64,000 nt of DNA from Daedaleopsis sinensis (taxonomy: Eukaryota > Basidiomycota > Agaricomycetes > Polyporales > Polyporaceae). Numbering within the stretch: the first letter of the stretch is position 1; each line of letters opens with the position of its first letter. The position numbers and the translations under genes are program-made. The notes below the pieces were generated by a model. It ran no database searches and was not told the DNA's origin. It saw only the letters and a list, made by a program, of their open reading frames with translations. Location: contig CM066309.1 of the NCBI GenBank assembly GCA_033807695.1, forward strand, positions 434,001 to 498,000, given 5' to 3'. This document shows, one piece after another, positions 33,900 through 45,454 of this stretch.

Positions 33900-35337
33900 C
33901 TACTCCTCTCCCACAGGAACGTCAAACTGGGTCGACTCATCGACAGAAGAACTTAGGTTTGCAGCGAAATTGAGCCCGCTCCTGACGTCGATAGACTTCG
34001 ACGGATCCAGGTATGGCCTGTTTGCGTTTGGAAGACCGTGGGTCAACCCGAGGCCGACACGAATTATAATGAGATATGGTACGAGTGCCTGGATGTTCAG
34101 TGTGAGAAATTGAAAGTTGCATGACGAGGTATAAGATTGGCATACGGCGATCTGGGTCGATATATCGACCACCACCAGGGCTGCAGGGTTTCCAATCTTG
34201 TAGAGAACGAGTATCACAGTAGTGACGACGACGAGCATAGCTCCGGACTCTACTATCGTGAAGATTGGAGCGGTGTAGATATTTGAAGAGGCACGGGATT
34301 GCAACGCAGACACCTCGCGACCCATGTACCACAATTTGAAGGCGATAGCTCCGGTGACTGAGACATTGATCACGAGCTCTAAAGGCCAGCCAAAGTAGCT
34401 CAATGTGGAAGTAGCGATAGACTCGAGGGCAGATTCAGGGTGACTGAGTCCCACCAAAGCGGCGATCGAGCATCCTATGGTGAAGACAAATGTCGTTATG
34501 TCAGTCGAATAATAGTTAGTGACTATTAGACCCACCATTGTGTATCACCTCGATAACAACCTATTGGACTTATTGGTAAGTATCGCAGTCGATCGACGAC
34601 TCGGCTATCCCGATGGGCTATACTAACCGGTACAGAGATGATCTTCCAGTTACCGCCCCATACCGCATACATCCGCCAGATCTGTAACATCACATTCAGT
34701 GTAAGCTCACTCTTCGAGGTATCACCAATTCAGACATACCAGAATGCCGTCCTGGATAAAGATCTTCGAGATGTTACATATTCAAGTACGACTTATCCGA
34801 TAAGTAAGTGACTTACCGCCTGTATACAAGGCATACTTTATCAAAGCAGTCTTTGTATCCAGTCGTGCGAAGTAGTTTGAAGAGTAGTGGGGCGGGGTCC
34901 CAGGTGGGACCAAAACGAATGCTTCAATCTCATGCCGCAGCGACACAGCAATATACAAGGTCACACATAGGTAGAGGAGCAGCGAAGTTGTACCCAAGAA
35001 CCTGCTATCCAGCTGTAACCCTTAGTGAGCAGCGGAGGGTAATAATGAGCTCACCACTTGTTGCGCCGGGAGCGCGGCTTGAAGAAAAGCACGTAGCAGA
35101 CAACCGCAAACGCGACAGAGCTGCATGGATTCAGCGAGCGGACATGAGCCATTGTAGTGTATATCGTCTGACTCGTCGCAACACTGACTTTATACTGAGA
35201 GACTCAGCGTAAGCACACTCTCACATATGCTGCGGTAAGAGACTTACTCCATAGAACAGTCGATACCCAGATCCCGATGATCGGTAGTACTCATTGTATG
35301 GAGGTAACACAACAGATGTGGTAGCTGAGCCGTCCAT
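33900..35337 (-). pseudogene. Second copy of the Agaricomycete multi-pass membrane protein, broken N-terminus
   Basis: The exons from FLGTTSLLLYLCVTLYIAVSLRHEIEAFVLVPPGTPP onward match the intact copy at 18689-20221 closely and stay open to the stop at 33900 (GWPLELVINVSVTGAIAFKLWYMGRE, PIFTIVESGAMLVVVTTVILVLY, LVPYLIIIRVGLGLTHGL). The first exon from the ATG at 35337 carries two extra bases relative to the intact copy, so IGIWVSTVLW falls out of frame. The 7-base exon of the intact copy is reduced to six (TATAAA). Either the gene is dead or it uses an unrecognised start, and the well-kept C-terminal two thirds suggest recent damage. Same orientation as the intact copy. Confidence 0.65.
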
Positions 35338-37143
35338 GGTCGATGGTGATAGAGCGCGCAAGCAATAGCGTTATATAGACGGTTCTATGTTGAGCAACTG
35401 GGTAGACTCGCTCTCGCCGGCAGCTGAGATTGATGGCTGCCAACACGGCACCCATTACTTTCAAGCCGCGACACGGTTTGTGGGAGTCACGCTCCCGGCG
35501 ATAACCGTAATAGTTAGGTGCAGAAGACTCGACTGCGCAGGATCTCGAGGTCCGAAATTCGACGCACTTACCCGTGCGCTGAACTTCGGCCCAGTAGTCG
35601 GGCACTGGCCCACTGGGCGCGGGGTCGAGGGCGACGTGACACAGGACTTTACCCTCGGCAGTCTCCTACTACAAATCCACAGAGTATCTGATGCTGAATG
35701 ATAAGGGAGATGTCAACCAGCATCGCCCGCGAAACAATCGCGCCGACTCACCTTCGGAGAAGTATGTGTCCACTTCGAGTAATATTCCCAGTACACCCAC
35801 AACGGTGACAGCTCGAGAGCGTGATGGCCCCGGGACATCTGAGTCTCACGCTATTCAGCGGATACAACTTAGAGAATTGGTGAGGAAGTGAAGTCTAACA
35901 CTCACAATCAGCACCGTGACGACGGTCAGATTGTCCAGAATCAGCGTCCGGCGGCTTTCTGCGTGTCCGAGTCGTCCGTCGGTCTTTTCTGCGCGCCCCG
36001 ACTCGGAATTCCTTGCAAGAAAGAAAGACGGAAACTCATGTCAGACAGAGGGGCTTCTAGAGATCTGATAGGTCCTGAAGGCCTAATATACGATAGGTCA
36101 CTGAGAGTACTTATGATCATACTATTGCTGGTGGACCGTCAGCCTCGCTTGAGGCTCGAGTTGTATATTTGTCCCATGTTTGGCTTTATTTCGCACTTGT
36201 CGGGCGTCACAGGCCCGCGCCTCTTCCGCCGACCGTCTACTATGTACTGCGGTGACTATGTAGTAGTGACCGGAACCTTCACCTTCCTCGCCGCGTCCGA
36301 CGAGTCCGGCATGACGTTGATCTCCTCTTGTAAGTACTCTTATATTGCTCTACTTACAAACTTTCGGCTCGGAGTTTCTCACTAGATACGCACAAATCGA
36401 GCCTATCAAAATGACCTCCGAGTCGCAACGGCCAACCTGCTGCTCTACCTCTGGGGCCTCTACATGGAAGCGTTGACATGCGATTTATACACAGGACTCC
36501 CGGATATTGTAGCTCGGTTCGCAAATAACTCGGTCGTTGTGGCAAGTTCTTTTAGTAGTCGACCGAGTGCAGACGACAACATGATATCTGTGTAATGGAA
36601 GCCATATGATGAATCTTCGAGTTCGGATGCATGCCGCTGGTTATAGAATTAAAATGATGATGATATCGGTCGCATCACTGGTCCTTCCAAGACGTCAGGA
36701 AGCAGTGTGCCATAAGGACGCTGACGCCGACGCCGACACCCTGGGGAGTTCTTGGACAATCGTCCGAGTCGGTGTAGTGTCTTCCCCAACACGAGACGAG
36801 CCCATGAGCGCAATCGGCGGAGATGCCGTTGTCTCTCCCTCTGCCTTGTCTGCCATACAAGGCATTCAATCCCTGTCTCGTCGCCGCGAACCCCGAACAA
36901 GATCGCGCGCGCGCGCAGTATGCACATACGGACACACACACACACACATCTCGCAACCCACATACACGCTATTACGTTGTCTTGCATTTTACATCCAGAT
37001 TGCTAAAGGGTAGAGACTCCTACAGCTCGACGTGTTAGGGGTCTCCCGAACAGCGCTCAGTAAACGCTCGCGAGGGTCGTGCTATAAACCTTGTGCAGCG
37101 GAATCTCCCTATGCCAATCATTGACATCCGAAGCTCAGTCACT
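35338..37143. other. Intergenic with unassigned exon-like piece
   Basis: 1.8 kb without a recognisable gene. A plus-strand frame at about 36386-36595 encodes NRAYQNDLRVATANLLLYLWGLYMEALTC and ends in a stop; it looks like a last exon of a membrane protein, but upstream exons could not be joined in phase. The last kilobase also holds simple repeats. Confidence 0.4.
36932..36948. repeat. AC dinucleotide repeat, with a neighbouring CG run
   Basis: About eight AC units, preceded at 36904-36916 by an alternating CG run. Both are alternating purine-pyrimidine tracts. Confidence 0.9.
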
Positions 37144-38145
37144 ATGGCTAGTCCGTCCGCTACTCTTCCCCCTCTCGACAAGCTCTATATCATTGGTATA
37201 TGGGTGGAGACCGCGTTATGGGGTGAGCTCTGTACCTGCACGGTCTGCTTTATGTCGACGTTCTCAACCCTTATATTTCAGGTGTCAAGTGAGTTGATTT
37301 CACAGCGAAGATGCACTCGTATAAATGAAACTGCCCTATTCAGTACTGTAGGATTTGCCTTCGTTTGCTTCGTCCTCTTATCCAGGCGCAACTCTAGAAG
37401 CAGCAAGTGGTATGCTCATAATTGTGCTTCGTTAGAGTTTTGTGACTGATCAGTCACAATTCGCAGGTTCTTGGGCATCACATCGCTGCTGTTGTATTTG
37501 TGCGTCACTCTGCATGTTGCAGCGTCACTACGCCAAAATATAGAAGCATTCGTGCTTGTGCCACCGGGTGCTCCTCCTCACTATGGTTCTATCTACTTCC
37601 TGCAAGTGAATGGGAGAATGGCTGTCATGAAGAACGCGTTGTACATAGTAGCGGTGAGAAATACTTCAGTAACGAACATGATGTGCAGTAATGTCTGATC
37701 GTCTTTCGAAGGTCTTTATCCAAGACAGTGTTCTGGTATGCCGCTTCCCAGGTCAAAGGGATATACTACTAGTAGTAGTAACGCTGACCTGCTTCACGAA
37801 CACCTTCATAGATATGGCGTATGTATGTCGTGTGGGGCTCAAATTGGAAAATTACCATCCTCCCGGTAAGTCTATGGCCCACTGAAAGACCTTCTCTAAA
37901 TGTACCCATACGCTCTACAGCTGGTTGTGGAGGCCGTGCATACCGGTACATCTCACAACATGATGAATTTGGTGAATGATAAGTTTACCGACCACTGTTG
38001 CTATGGCAGGATGTTCGATTGCAGCATTGATTGGAATCAGCCATCCGAACACGCACCTCACCGCCATCGCAATGTCCACGTTGAGCTCTCTAGGTTGGCC
38101 TCTGGAGCTTGTAGTCAACGTCTCCGTGACTGGTGCCATTGTCTC
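37144..38145 (+). pseudogene. Third copy of the membrane-protein gene, 5' part (interrupted)
   Basis: Starts MASPSATLPPLDKLYIIGIWVETALWG. It continues through a 7-base exon (GTGTCAA) to NTVGFAFVCFVLLSRRNS, then WFLGITSLLLYLCVTLHVAASLRQNIEAFVLVPPGAPPHYGSIYF, FIQDSVLV and GWPLELVVNVSVTGAIV. The homology stops exactly at 38145, where a transposon terminus begins. The missing middle (RLWYMGRKV) is found at 44746 and the 3' part at 49054, on the same strand and in the same order. The three pieces are therefore one gene split by two insertions. Confidence 0.85.
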
Positions 38146-38157
38146 CATCAGGAAAAA
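38146..38157 (+). repeat. Left terminal inverted repeat of the Plavaka element
   Basis: CATCAGGAAAAA, an exact inverse of 44734-44745. It falls precisely where homology to the host gene ends. Confidence 0.75.
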
Positions 38158-38601
38158 AGACCTTTACTATAGAGTCGACGTTGCATATATAGTTGGGGTA
38201 GCACTGTAGACAAGTCCAAACTCTCTAGTCCCTGTAGTGCCGCCTGCGCTGATGTAGTCCGATGTAGTCGTCTGCGGGCGTCTGTAGTCCGTCGTAGGTA
38301 CCACTACCTCAACATAGCACTCCGTTGTGGTGCCGTAGTTCACATGTAGCGACCATAGATCTGATATAAACTCATGTATAGATTGTTGCACATGCACTAA
38401 TAGTAGCCAATCCGACTGACAACTTCAAGAAATCCAAGATGATCATTCTACTATCACTGTACACTGGTAGGATCTACACCGGCGCCAGACTATCACCATA
38501 CTGTAGACTTTGCACGTCGCGGTCCGACTCCAACTTTTGTCCAAGGCACCATCATGATACTGTCACGATGACACTCCGACGGAAAGACAAGCAGCTGATT
38601 A

Positions 38602-41102
38602 TCATAAAGGCCTAGCGGCAGCCTGAGCCTGAGCGGCAGCCTGACGAAGGGCAGCCTGAGCGACGGCCTGACGTTCCCTCTCAGCGACTTGAGCCTGTAT
38701 CCGCACTCGTGCTGTTGCCGACAATCCTTTGACCGGTGTGGATATCGGCACAGCACCGGAAGCTTGACTAGAATTCCAATGCTGTAGTTAGATCCGGCCA
38801 AAAACAGGAGATAGAGCAGTTGTACATACCGGGCACGGTCATGCAAGTTTTGCAAGACATCCTTTGCGTGGTCTCTGTCGATCGCAACCCAATCTCTTAT
38901 CCGAGCAAGGTGGTCTTGATACTTGGGCTTGTAGTCCTTGTCCGAAAACTTCGCGTTCTGACGTGGAGTCCCCTCGGACCACTGATCCAGACAAAAGTGT
39001 ATCTGTAATGTCATGGCACTGTCAGCCACGGTCATGATGAACATATTACGCCGGACTTACTGCGGTGAATATGAGTGCAAGTGTCTCCTCTCGCATGGGC
39101 GAGAACTGTTGAGGATATGATGGCCCCATGGCGTCTGCGCGCGTGAACCAGCGTTCGCGGATGATTCGTTTGATGATCGGATGTTCGGCGAACCCCCAAT
39201 GTGTCTCAGGATCCTGTGGCCGGAGAGCGATCAGTGTGGCTCCGGCTACTATGACAGTACTTCACTCACCTTATAATAGAATTGTGGATCCGGTTCGGCG
39301 CTCTGGTGGTCTGTCAGTCGCACGAATAGGGCTCGATTCGCTGCTGCCATGCCAGTGTCCTCTGAGTCGCCGGTCGGCTCTGAGAAGCCATATTCTGTGG
39401 GGATCAATGGCCGTGTTGTATCCTTCAAAGCGCCACGGGCATGCGGTACACGATCAGTTATCTAGACAGCATGTTAGCGGCTAGTAGTATCTGCTGGTGC
39501 GGCAGTAGACATGTGAGGCAATGTCGAAGAGGCAGGGATGCGTACCAGTTTGTGGATCCGGTCGGTGAGCTTGTACTGAGCGTCGAATGCCTTGCATGCT
39601 TGTGACCATGTCTCTTTGGCCCACTTGTCTTGTTTGGCTTCGTCCGGGTATGGGTCATCGGTGCAGACAAGGACCTCGAAGTGATGACACGCTGACAGAA
39701 TCAACTTGGATGTGCCAGGTTCGTAGTCACTTGCCTTCGGACCGCCTGAAGGAGGATGTCCACCGCGGAATGGTGGCTCTGGCCAAGTTGCAGGGTCCTG
39801 TCGGGGCTCGGGCTCGTGCGGAAGACGGTTCCCCGACTCGGAAGAACGACGGCGAGAGCCCCGTGAAATTTGCATGGGTTCCCGTGATCTTGAGCGACCG
39901 CGGTGGCCAGTCGTGTGGTGAGAGGATGAAGGTGCCAGTGTGCGAGAGCGGCTGCGGCGGCGGTAATTTCTCGGGCTGCGGGAGAGCGAACGACGCTGAT
40001 GGTCAGAGCTGCGGGAGCGCGAACGACGTGGACGATGATCAGAGGTACGAGATTCTGAGTGATGCGTATGATCCCCGGAAGAGGATCGCGAGTGATGGGT
40101 AACACTTGACGACAAGTGATGGCCGCCACGGTAAGGGCTGCGTGAACGCGAGCGGCGGGGAGTATCATAATGGCTTGGCCCACGTGGATAGTGATTATGA
40201 TGGCCCGGGGGTGGGCCGGGGATGTATTGAGGCTCGTCGTTTGAGCGTAGCAAGAACCTCTCATCTTCGAATGGGGGAGTATTGGGTCTGAGATTGTTTG
40301 ATGAGATACCTGACGCACCGGACCCCAGACTAGTATGCGAAGGTGGACGTTGCTCAGTCGCATTGGCACCTGGAGTTGGGGGTCTTGAAGTGCTAGACTG
40401 CAGCAATGGAGTTTCGTCGGCACGCCGGAGACGTTTTCTGGCAGGGGGATTAGACCCCGGGATCTCAAAGATGCCTCGTGACTCGAACTGTTTATGATGA
40501 AATACTACTGTTAGTTTACACTGGCGTAGCGCAAAGGTGCAAATGGAACGTACGGCAGATGAGAAGATGTTGGAGTCAGGTGGCGGGCTTTGGCCTTCTT
40601 CACTCTCGAACGATAAATCTGAGTCTTCTTTGTCACCTATGATAAAAGATTTTCAGTATGCGGAGGTCTCCAGTCACTATGGGTCAAACGAAGCACGGTG
40701 TGAGTTGGCGACATACCCAGTGCTGCTCCGGATTGGGCCTTGTCTACTTTCTGAGTACTGGTCAATGCTTTCGCTGCCGTTTTTTTTCTCTTCAAACGCT
40801 TGTTCTCCTTCTCGAGGCGCTCAATCGTCTTTCTGAGGTCCAAGTCTTGGTCGTTGTCTAACAATGGGAGTGAGTGACACTCTATACAAGATAGAGCAGG
40901 TCGAAGGTCACGTACTAATCTGTGCCTGTTTGTAAGTAGGCTGTGTGCTGCGTCTGGGGCGGCCACTGGCAGCGTGGTTGGTGTCACCGTCATGGTCACC
41001 GCTGCCGTCCGAGTCATTGCGAACCTCGAGAGGTGGGGTATGTGAGGAATGCGATGAGGCCTGTCGCTTGCCACCACCGCGACCCCGAGTCCGGGTGGAC
41101 AT
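38602..41102 (-). CDS. Transposon-borne DUF6532-like protein
   Basis: Multi-exon minus-strand gene inside the Plavaka element, starting MSTRTRGRGGGKRQASS at 41102. A Ser/Asp-rich N-terminus leads to a coiled coil (DLRKTIERLEKENKRLKRKK). A long Arg/Ser-His-rich region follows (RRSRSRSPYRGGHH, RRSLSRSPRNYRRRSRSRT), then KLILSACHHFEVLVCTDDPYPDEAKQDKWAKETWSQACKAFDAQYKLTDRI. The C-terminal half has FCLDQWSEGTPRQNAKFSDKDYKPKYQDHLARIRDW and an Ala/Gln-rich end. The globular part matches the DUF6532 proteins common beside Agaricomycete transposases. The RS-rich stretch need not mean splicing; nucleic-acid binding for transposition is a reasonable guess. Exon borders are approximate. Confidence 0.7.
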
Positions 41103-41329
41103 GGCAGTGAGGCTAGCAAATGGTTGTTGACAATGCGACGGACTGCGCTGGCACGTATGAGGGGAGATGGTGGTCAAGAGAAAGGAGAGGAGGCTCAAAG
41201 CAGACGCAGGGTTCCCTAAGTAGGGACCCATGATTTGTCAGCGTTTCGACGGTGTCCACGTCCTCTCTAGGTCAGAGTTGAACGTTGAACTTGAACATTC
41301 GATTATTGCTCACCTCACTGCATCTAACA

Positions 41330-44300
41330 ATGCCCCGACAGACTCTCTTTCCCTGTCGCTTTTGTGGCAAGTCGCTCACCACACGCCAGGGCTTGAAGTC
41401 ACACCTCTCTCTGCGTGCGACCTGTCGCAAGGCCTATCACCTCTCTCTCATGCAGCGCACCGACTCGTCTGCCCGTGCTTCGGACGAACTCACCAATGTG
41501 AAGCTGGGGGAAGAGGCACTGGCAGAGCCAGCATGCGGCGGGCGGTGACACATCGTTCGATGTCGACATAATACCTTTTGAGGTAGAAGTTGAACTGCCC
41601 CTCGGAACTCAGGAGTCAATGCCTCCTTCAGGCCAACAATCTGCTCACCAAAATTCTCGCCATTCCGTCACAGTGGAGGATGTTCCCGACGAGGAGGTCC
41701 CTCGCCACAGTAGCATTCCCCAGAACCCCTGGATTGAAGACTTTCCTCAGCAAGCAGGAACTGACAACGGACGACACGAGACATACTTTGAAGGGCTCCA
41801 TCGCGCTCGACAGGCTGCAGACAACAACCCCTGGGCACCGTTCGAGTCTGAAGAAGAGTGGGACCATGCGCACTGGCTGCTGACCTCTGGATTGACGAAG
41901 ACTGCGATTGATGAGTATCTGAAGCAGAAAATCGTACGTAATCGCGTCAATATCTATCCACAGCTGGGAAGTGACCCCTCTTGTGTACGTACCGCAACTG
42001 ATTATAGACACGCGATCGAACTCGCCTTTCATTCAAAAGTGCATATCTGCTATACAAGATGGTCGACTTGAAGTTACCGGGCGGGTCTGCAAAATGGAAG
42101 GTTCAACTATTCGAGGCAATCGGAGATGAGCTGGACGAGGACGGCCAACCGAAGAAGGAGCTGGTTGAGCTGTGGATGCGGGATCCTGTCGAGTGTGTAC
42201 GTGAGCTTATTGGGAACCCACTTTTTCGCGAACATATGTGCTACGTACCAAAGCGCGTATACGCCGATGCCGAGGGAAATGTTCGCATATTCGATAACAT
42301 GTGGACAGGGAGCTGGTGGTGGGACACCCAAGTCAGTTGCTTTCCGCACAAGTCATAGTCTATTAACTCACCTGAAATCCGTTATTAGCTCGGCCTGCCC
42401 GCTGGCGCAACCATTGCCCCTGTCATTCTCGCATCTGACAAAACCTCCCTTTCGCGCATGAGTGGGGACAAAACGGCGTGGCCGGTCTATCTCACCATTG
42501 GCAACATCGACAAGGAGACACGACGTAAGCCAACCATGCATGCTACAGTTCTGCTCGGGTATCTGCCTGTTACAAAGCTGGAATGCTTCTCGGAGAAACG
42601 ACGCTCCCTTGAAGGCTACCGGCTCTTCCACACCTGTATGCGCACCATGCTTGAGTCGCTCGTAGCCGCAGGCAATGAAGGCGTCGACATGGTCTGCGCC
42701 GATGGCTTCCTCCGGCGTATCTTCCCCATCCTGGCTGCGTATGTCGCCGATCACCCCGAGCAGTGTCTGATCACAGGCTGCCAAGAAAACTTCTGCCCGA
42801 AGTGTCTCGTCGAGCCTAACAAGCGTGGCGAACCTGCACACCACCGTCTCCGAGACCCAGCTCAAATCGTCTCCATCCTTGAACGAGCTGCACGAGGAGA
42901 TCGACCCCCCGAATTCACCCGACTTGGTCTCCGAGCCATCGATCCCTTCTGGAGGTACTTACCTCACTGCAATATATTCCAAGCAATCACTCCGGACATC
43001 CTCCATCAGTTGCACAAGGGCATCTTCAAAGATCATCTCGTAACCTGGGCGACAAAGGCGGTAGACGGGGGAAAGGATGAGTTCGACCGTCGCTTTAAAG
43101 CCATGCCAAAACAGTCGGGCCTGCGGCATTTCAAGAACGGAATATCCAAGGTATCGCAGTGGACGGGAACAGAGTACAAGAACATGGAGCGCGTGTTCTT
43201 GGGCGTCGTTGCAGGCGCGGGAGAATCTGACATCACGCGAACTGTTCGTGCGGTCTTGGATTTCATCCACTACGCCCACTTCCAAAGACACACCTCTCTC
43301 TCCCTCGACGACCTTCACTCCGCTTGGCTTGGCTATCACCGTCATAAAACTGTTTTCCGACGGCTCGACATCCGCAAACACTTCAATTTTCCGAAAGGTC
43401 ATTCCACAGAGCACTACGAGCCATCAATTCGCGCACTTGGCACAACAGATGGCTACAGTACCGAACATCCCGAGCGACTGCATATCGACTTTGCGAAGGA
43501 CGCTTACAAGGCGAGCAACAAACAGGAGACATACCTTCAGCAGATGACAGTATGGCTCGAACGTCAAGAGGCCCTCAATCGTTTCGCCTCGTTTCTCCTC
43601 TGGTCAGCACCTACACGCACATCTCGAGAGCATAGGAGCGGTCAAAGTGGAGCTCCGGATGGGCACGACTCGGAGGATTCAGGAGAGTGTGACGCTGAGG
43701 ACTTGCATGTTATACGAGGAAGGGCAGGGGATCCTTATGCTCGGGGATATACGGTCGCGAAGGTACCTTCATTCCCCTTGCTCACCATGCGTGACTTCAT
43801 ACACCGCTTCAGTCTCCCGCTCGACTTTATCACTCGCCTCTCATCCTATGTAGCAACTCTTTCCAGAGCTCGCAGTCAGCCGTACACCCTCCCTGTCATC
43901 CACAGCCTCACTCGTCTGGGTGCATACAAGCAGATGAAGCTCCGCCTTCCCCTTGTCCCAGAGGTCTCTCAGGACCTCACTATCGACATCGTGCATGCCT
44001 CCCCTCCTCGACCCGGGCGATTTGGCCGCACAAACCCCTCCTATATGTCGACCGTTCTCGTACGTGATTCCAGACTTGGAAACTCACGCTCGTCTCGGCT
44101 CACCAACCAGCCACATCATCCTCTCCATGGTACGCTATCCCTTCATCTGAATCATTGCGCTCAAGTTGTGGCTGATCATCCTCAATAGGTCTTCGTGTTG
44201 CCCGTGTCCGCGCTATCTTCAATCTTCCTGCAGAGTACAACCCAGTGGCCCTTGGTGTCAAACATCCGCTAGCGTACGTAGAGTGGTTTACCCACTTCCA

Positions 44301-44547
44301 TAGTGTCGATGAACCCACTGGTATGTACGTCATATCACATTCAACTCGGCAACGGCAACGTCAAACTGCTATTATCGCAGTCACTGACATAGTCCGCTCT
44401 GTCCATCTTACTCCATATGCCGGACGAGGTATTGACCGCACGTGGACTTCCAGTACTGTACTTGATAGGTGTACGAAATTCTTCGTGAACCCCTACCTAC
44501 GACATCACGATTTTGTACTATTCCGACACCAGATAGATACCACATAA
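41330..44547 (+). CDS. Plavaka transposase (CACTA superfamily), with a frameshift
   Basis: Starts MPRQTLFPCRFCGKSLTTRQGLKSHLS, a C2H2-like zinc finger. It then has a linker VEDVPDEE and EEEWDHAHWLLTSGLTKTAIDEYLK. The core is ELWMRDPVECVRELIGNPLFREHMCYVPKRVY, DNMWTGSWWWDTQ, APVILASDKTSLSRMSGDKTAWP, ITGCQENFCPKCLV and ITPDILHQLHKGIFKDHL. It ends HPLAYVEWFT..VNPYLRHHDFVLFR before the TAA at 44545. These are Plavaka transposase blocks with acidic residues suited to an RNase H-type catalytic core. Introns lie at about 41936-42005, 42331-42390 and just before 44188. At about 41545 the reading frame shifts by one base with no usable intron, so the protein as it stands would be truncated near residue 72. 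Confidence 0.85.
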
Positions 44548-44733
44548 CCCGTTCGTGAATGACTATCTTTGGTTTCTTCTGCCGCTGTGCAGTTGCCACA
44601 AGCATTGGTCATAAGTACTTGGCTGGCAGGTCTACGAGACCTACCGGGGCTACAGAGCTGTACAGAGGTATAACTGTGTCTACATTGACTACCGTTGCTA
44701 CATACCTATTGCAGGCGGCTACGTACTGTAGGC

Positions 44734-44745
44734 TTTTTCCTGATG
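44734..44745 (-). repeat. Right terminal inverted repeat of the Plavaka element
   Basis: Inverse of the left terminus. Immediately outside, host sequence resumes with the codons for LWYMGRK. Confidence 0.75.
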
Positions 44746-44815
44746 TCACGATTGTGGTATATGGGCCGCAAGGTCTCGAAAATATCGTCACTCGGAAGGC
44801 ACACTTCGCATAATG
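44746..44815 (+). pseudogene. Third membrane-protein copy, middle fragment
   Basis: LWYMGRKVSKISSLG matches LWYMGRKVASRASG of the intact copy directly downstream of VTGAIV, where the 5' part ends at 38145. Homology then stops near 44815 and resumes at 49054. Confidence 0.75.
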
Positions 44816-45335
44816 AGGCTGGAATCGGTTTTCCAGTGCAGCGTCCTTGCAAGTCCACATATTCCCTCCCCATCCATCGCAAACCGTCCGTAGAGGCCTC
44901 GTATCGAGGATATGCCACCTACGGAGGCGATTGGAGGTGGATAACGGGGTGGATGGCTGCGAGACACGGCGGATGACGGCGCTAAGCCCTTCGAGAGGTC
45001 AAAAACACCCTACACGCTCGTCGCTGTTCCATTCCGAAATACATCGCTTTGAATCCGTCGAGCTCTCACACGTTGAGGACGGAAGCGTTCGGAGGCCAGT
45101 ACTGGGGTGGATGGATGTGAACAACGAAGTTTTTCAGCAGGAGGCCCGCTCAGACGTACTCGTACACCCTCCCCACTACCGAATGCTATTCGCACACCAC
45201 CCGCAGAGGCCTCACATTGAGGATAGACCACCTGCGAAGGCGATTGGAGGTATATGGGTGCAAGAGACAGTGCGTAATGAAGCTATGAACTTAGGAGACG
45301 GTCTCCTACATGTACGCTGCCGTCGACCTCTCGCT
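44816..45335. other. Inserted sequence, left arm, with internal direct repeat
   Basis: Foreign to the membrane gene. It contains two diverged copies of a segment: 44879-44965 and 45191-45268, both reading GAGGCCTC..GAGGATA..CCACCT..GAGGCGATTGGAGGT-like. No ORF or terminal repeat could be assigned. It and the right arm at 48516-49053 probably belong to one insertion that was later hit by the CACTG element. Confidence 0.5.
44879..45268. repeat. Diverged direct repeat, period about 312 bases
   Basis: 44879-44965 and 45191-45268 share the blocks GAGGCCTC, TTGAGGATA or TCGAGGATA, CCACCT and GGCGATTGGAGGT in the same order. In the antisense frame both read like MxYPxxEASxxGxR. Confidence 0.6.
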
Positions 45336-45339
45336 TTTC
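45336..45339. repeat. Left target-site duplication TTTC of the CACTG element
   Basis: TTTC directly abuts the left terminus and recurs at 48512-48515 directly after the right terminus. Confidence 0.6.
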
Positions 45340-45362
45340 CACTGTGGGAAGTAAACGCGATG
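45340..45362 (+). repeat. Left terminal inverted repeat (23 bases)
   Basis: Identical to the reverse complement of 48489-48511. Confidence 0.85.
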
Positions 45363-45413
45363 TTAATCATCGCAGAGAACGATGATTTTTTCATCGTATC
45401 ATACCATGGGAAT

Positions 45414-45454
45414 CATCGTGATATACGATGATTTTTTCATCGTATATCACGATG
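45414..45454. repeat. Perfect 18-base-arm hairpin in the subterminal region
   Basis: Arms 45414-45431 and 45437-45454 are exact inverse copies (CATCGTGATATACGATGA) around a T5 loop. It is the longest of several ACGATGA palindromes at this end. Confidence 0.85.

Larger units (their letters stand above)
38146..44745 (+). mobile_element. Plavaka-type (CACTA superfamily) DNA transposon, 6.6 kb
   Basis: Bounded by a perfect 12-base terminal inverted repeat CATCAGGAAAAA (38146-38157 and, inverted, 44734-44745). It interrupts the third membrane-protein copy. Flanking four-base repeats TCTC / TCAC may be an imperfect target-site duplication. Both ends are rich in a subterminal TGTAG(T/A)C motif, as expected of CACTA-like elements whose transposase binds subterminal repeats. 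Inside are two divergent genes: a DUF6532-like protein (minus) and a Plavaka transposase (plus). One frameshift in the transposase suggests this copy is recently inactivated. Confidence 0.8.

Noticed and set aside
39474..40468. RS-rich ORF as an SR-type splicing factor
   Set aside because: It lacks an RRM, and spliced exons lead into a DUF6532-like domain within a transposon.
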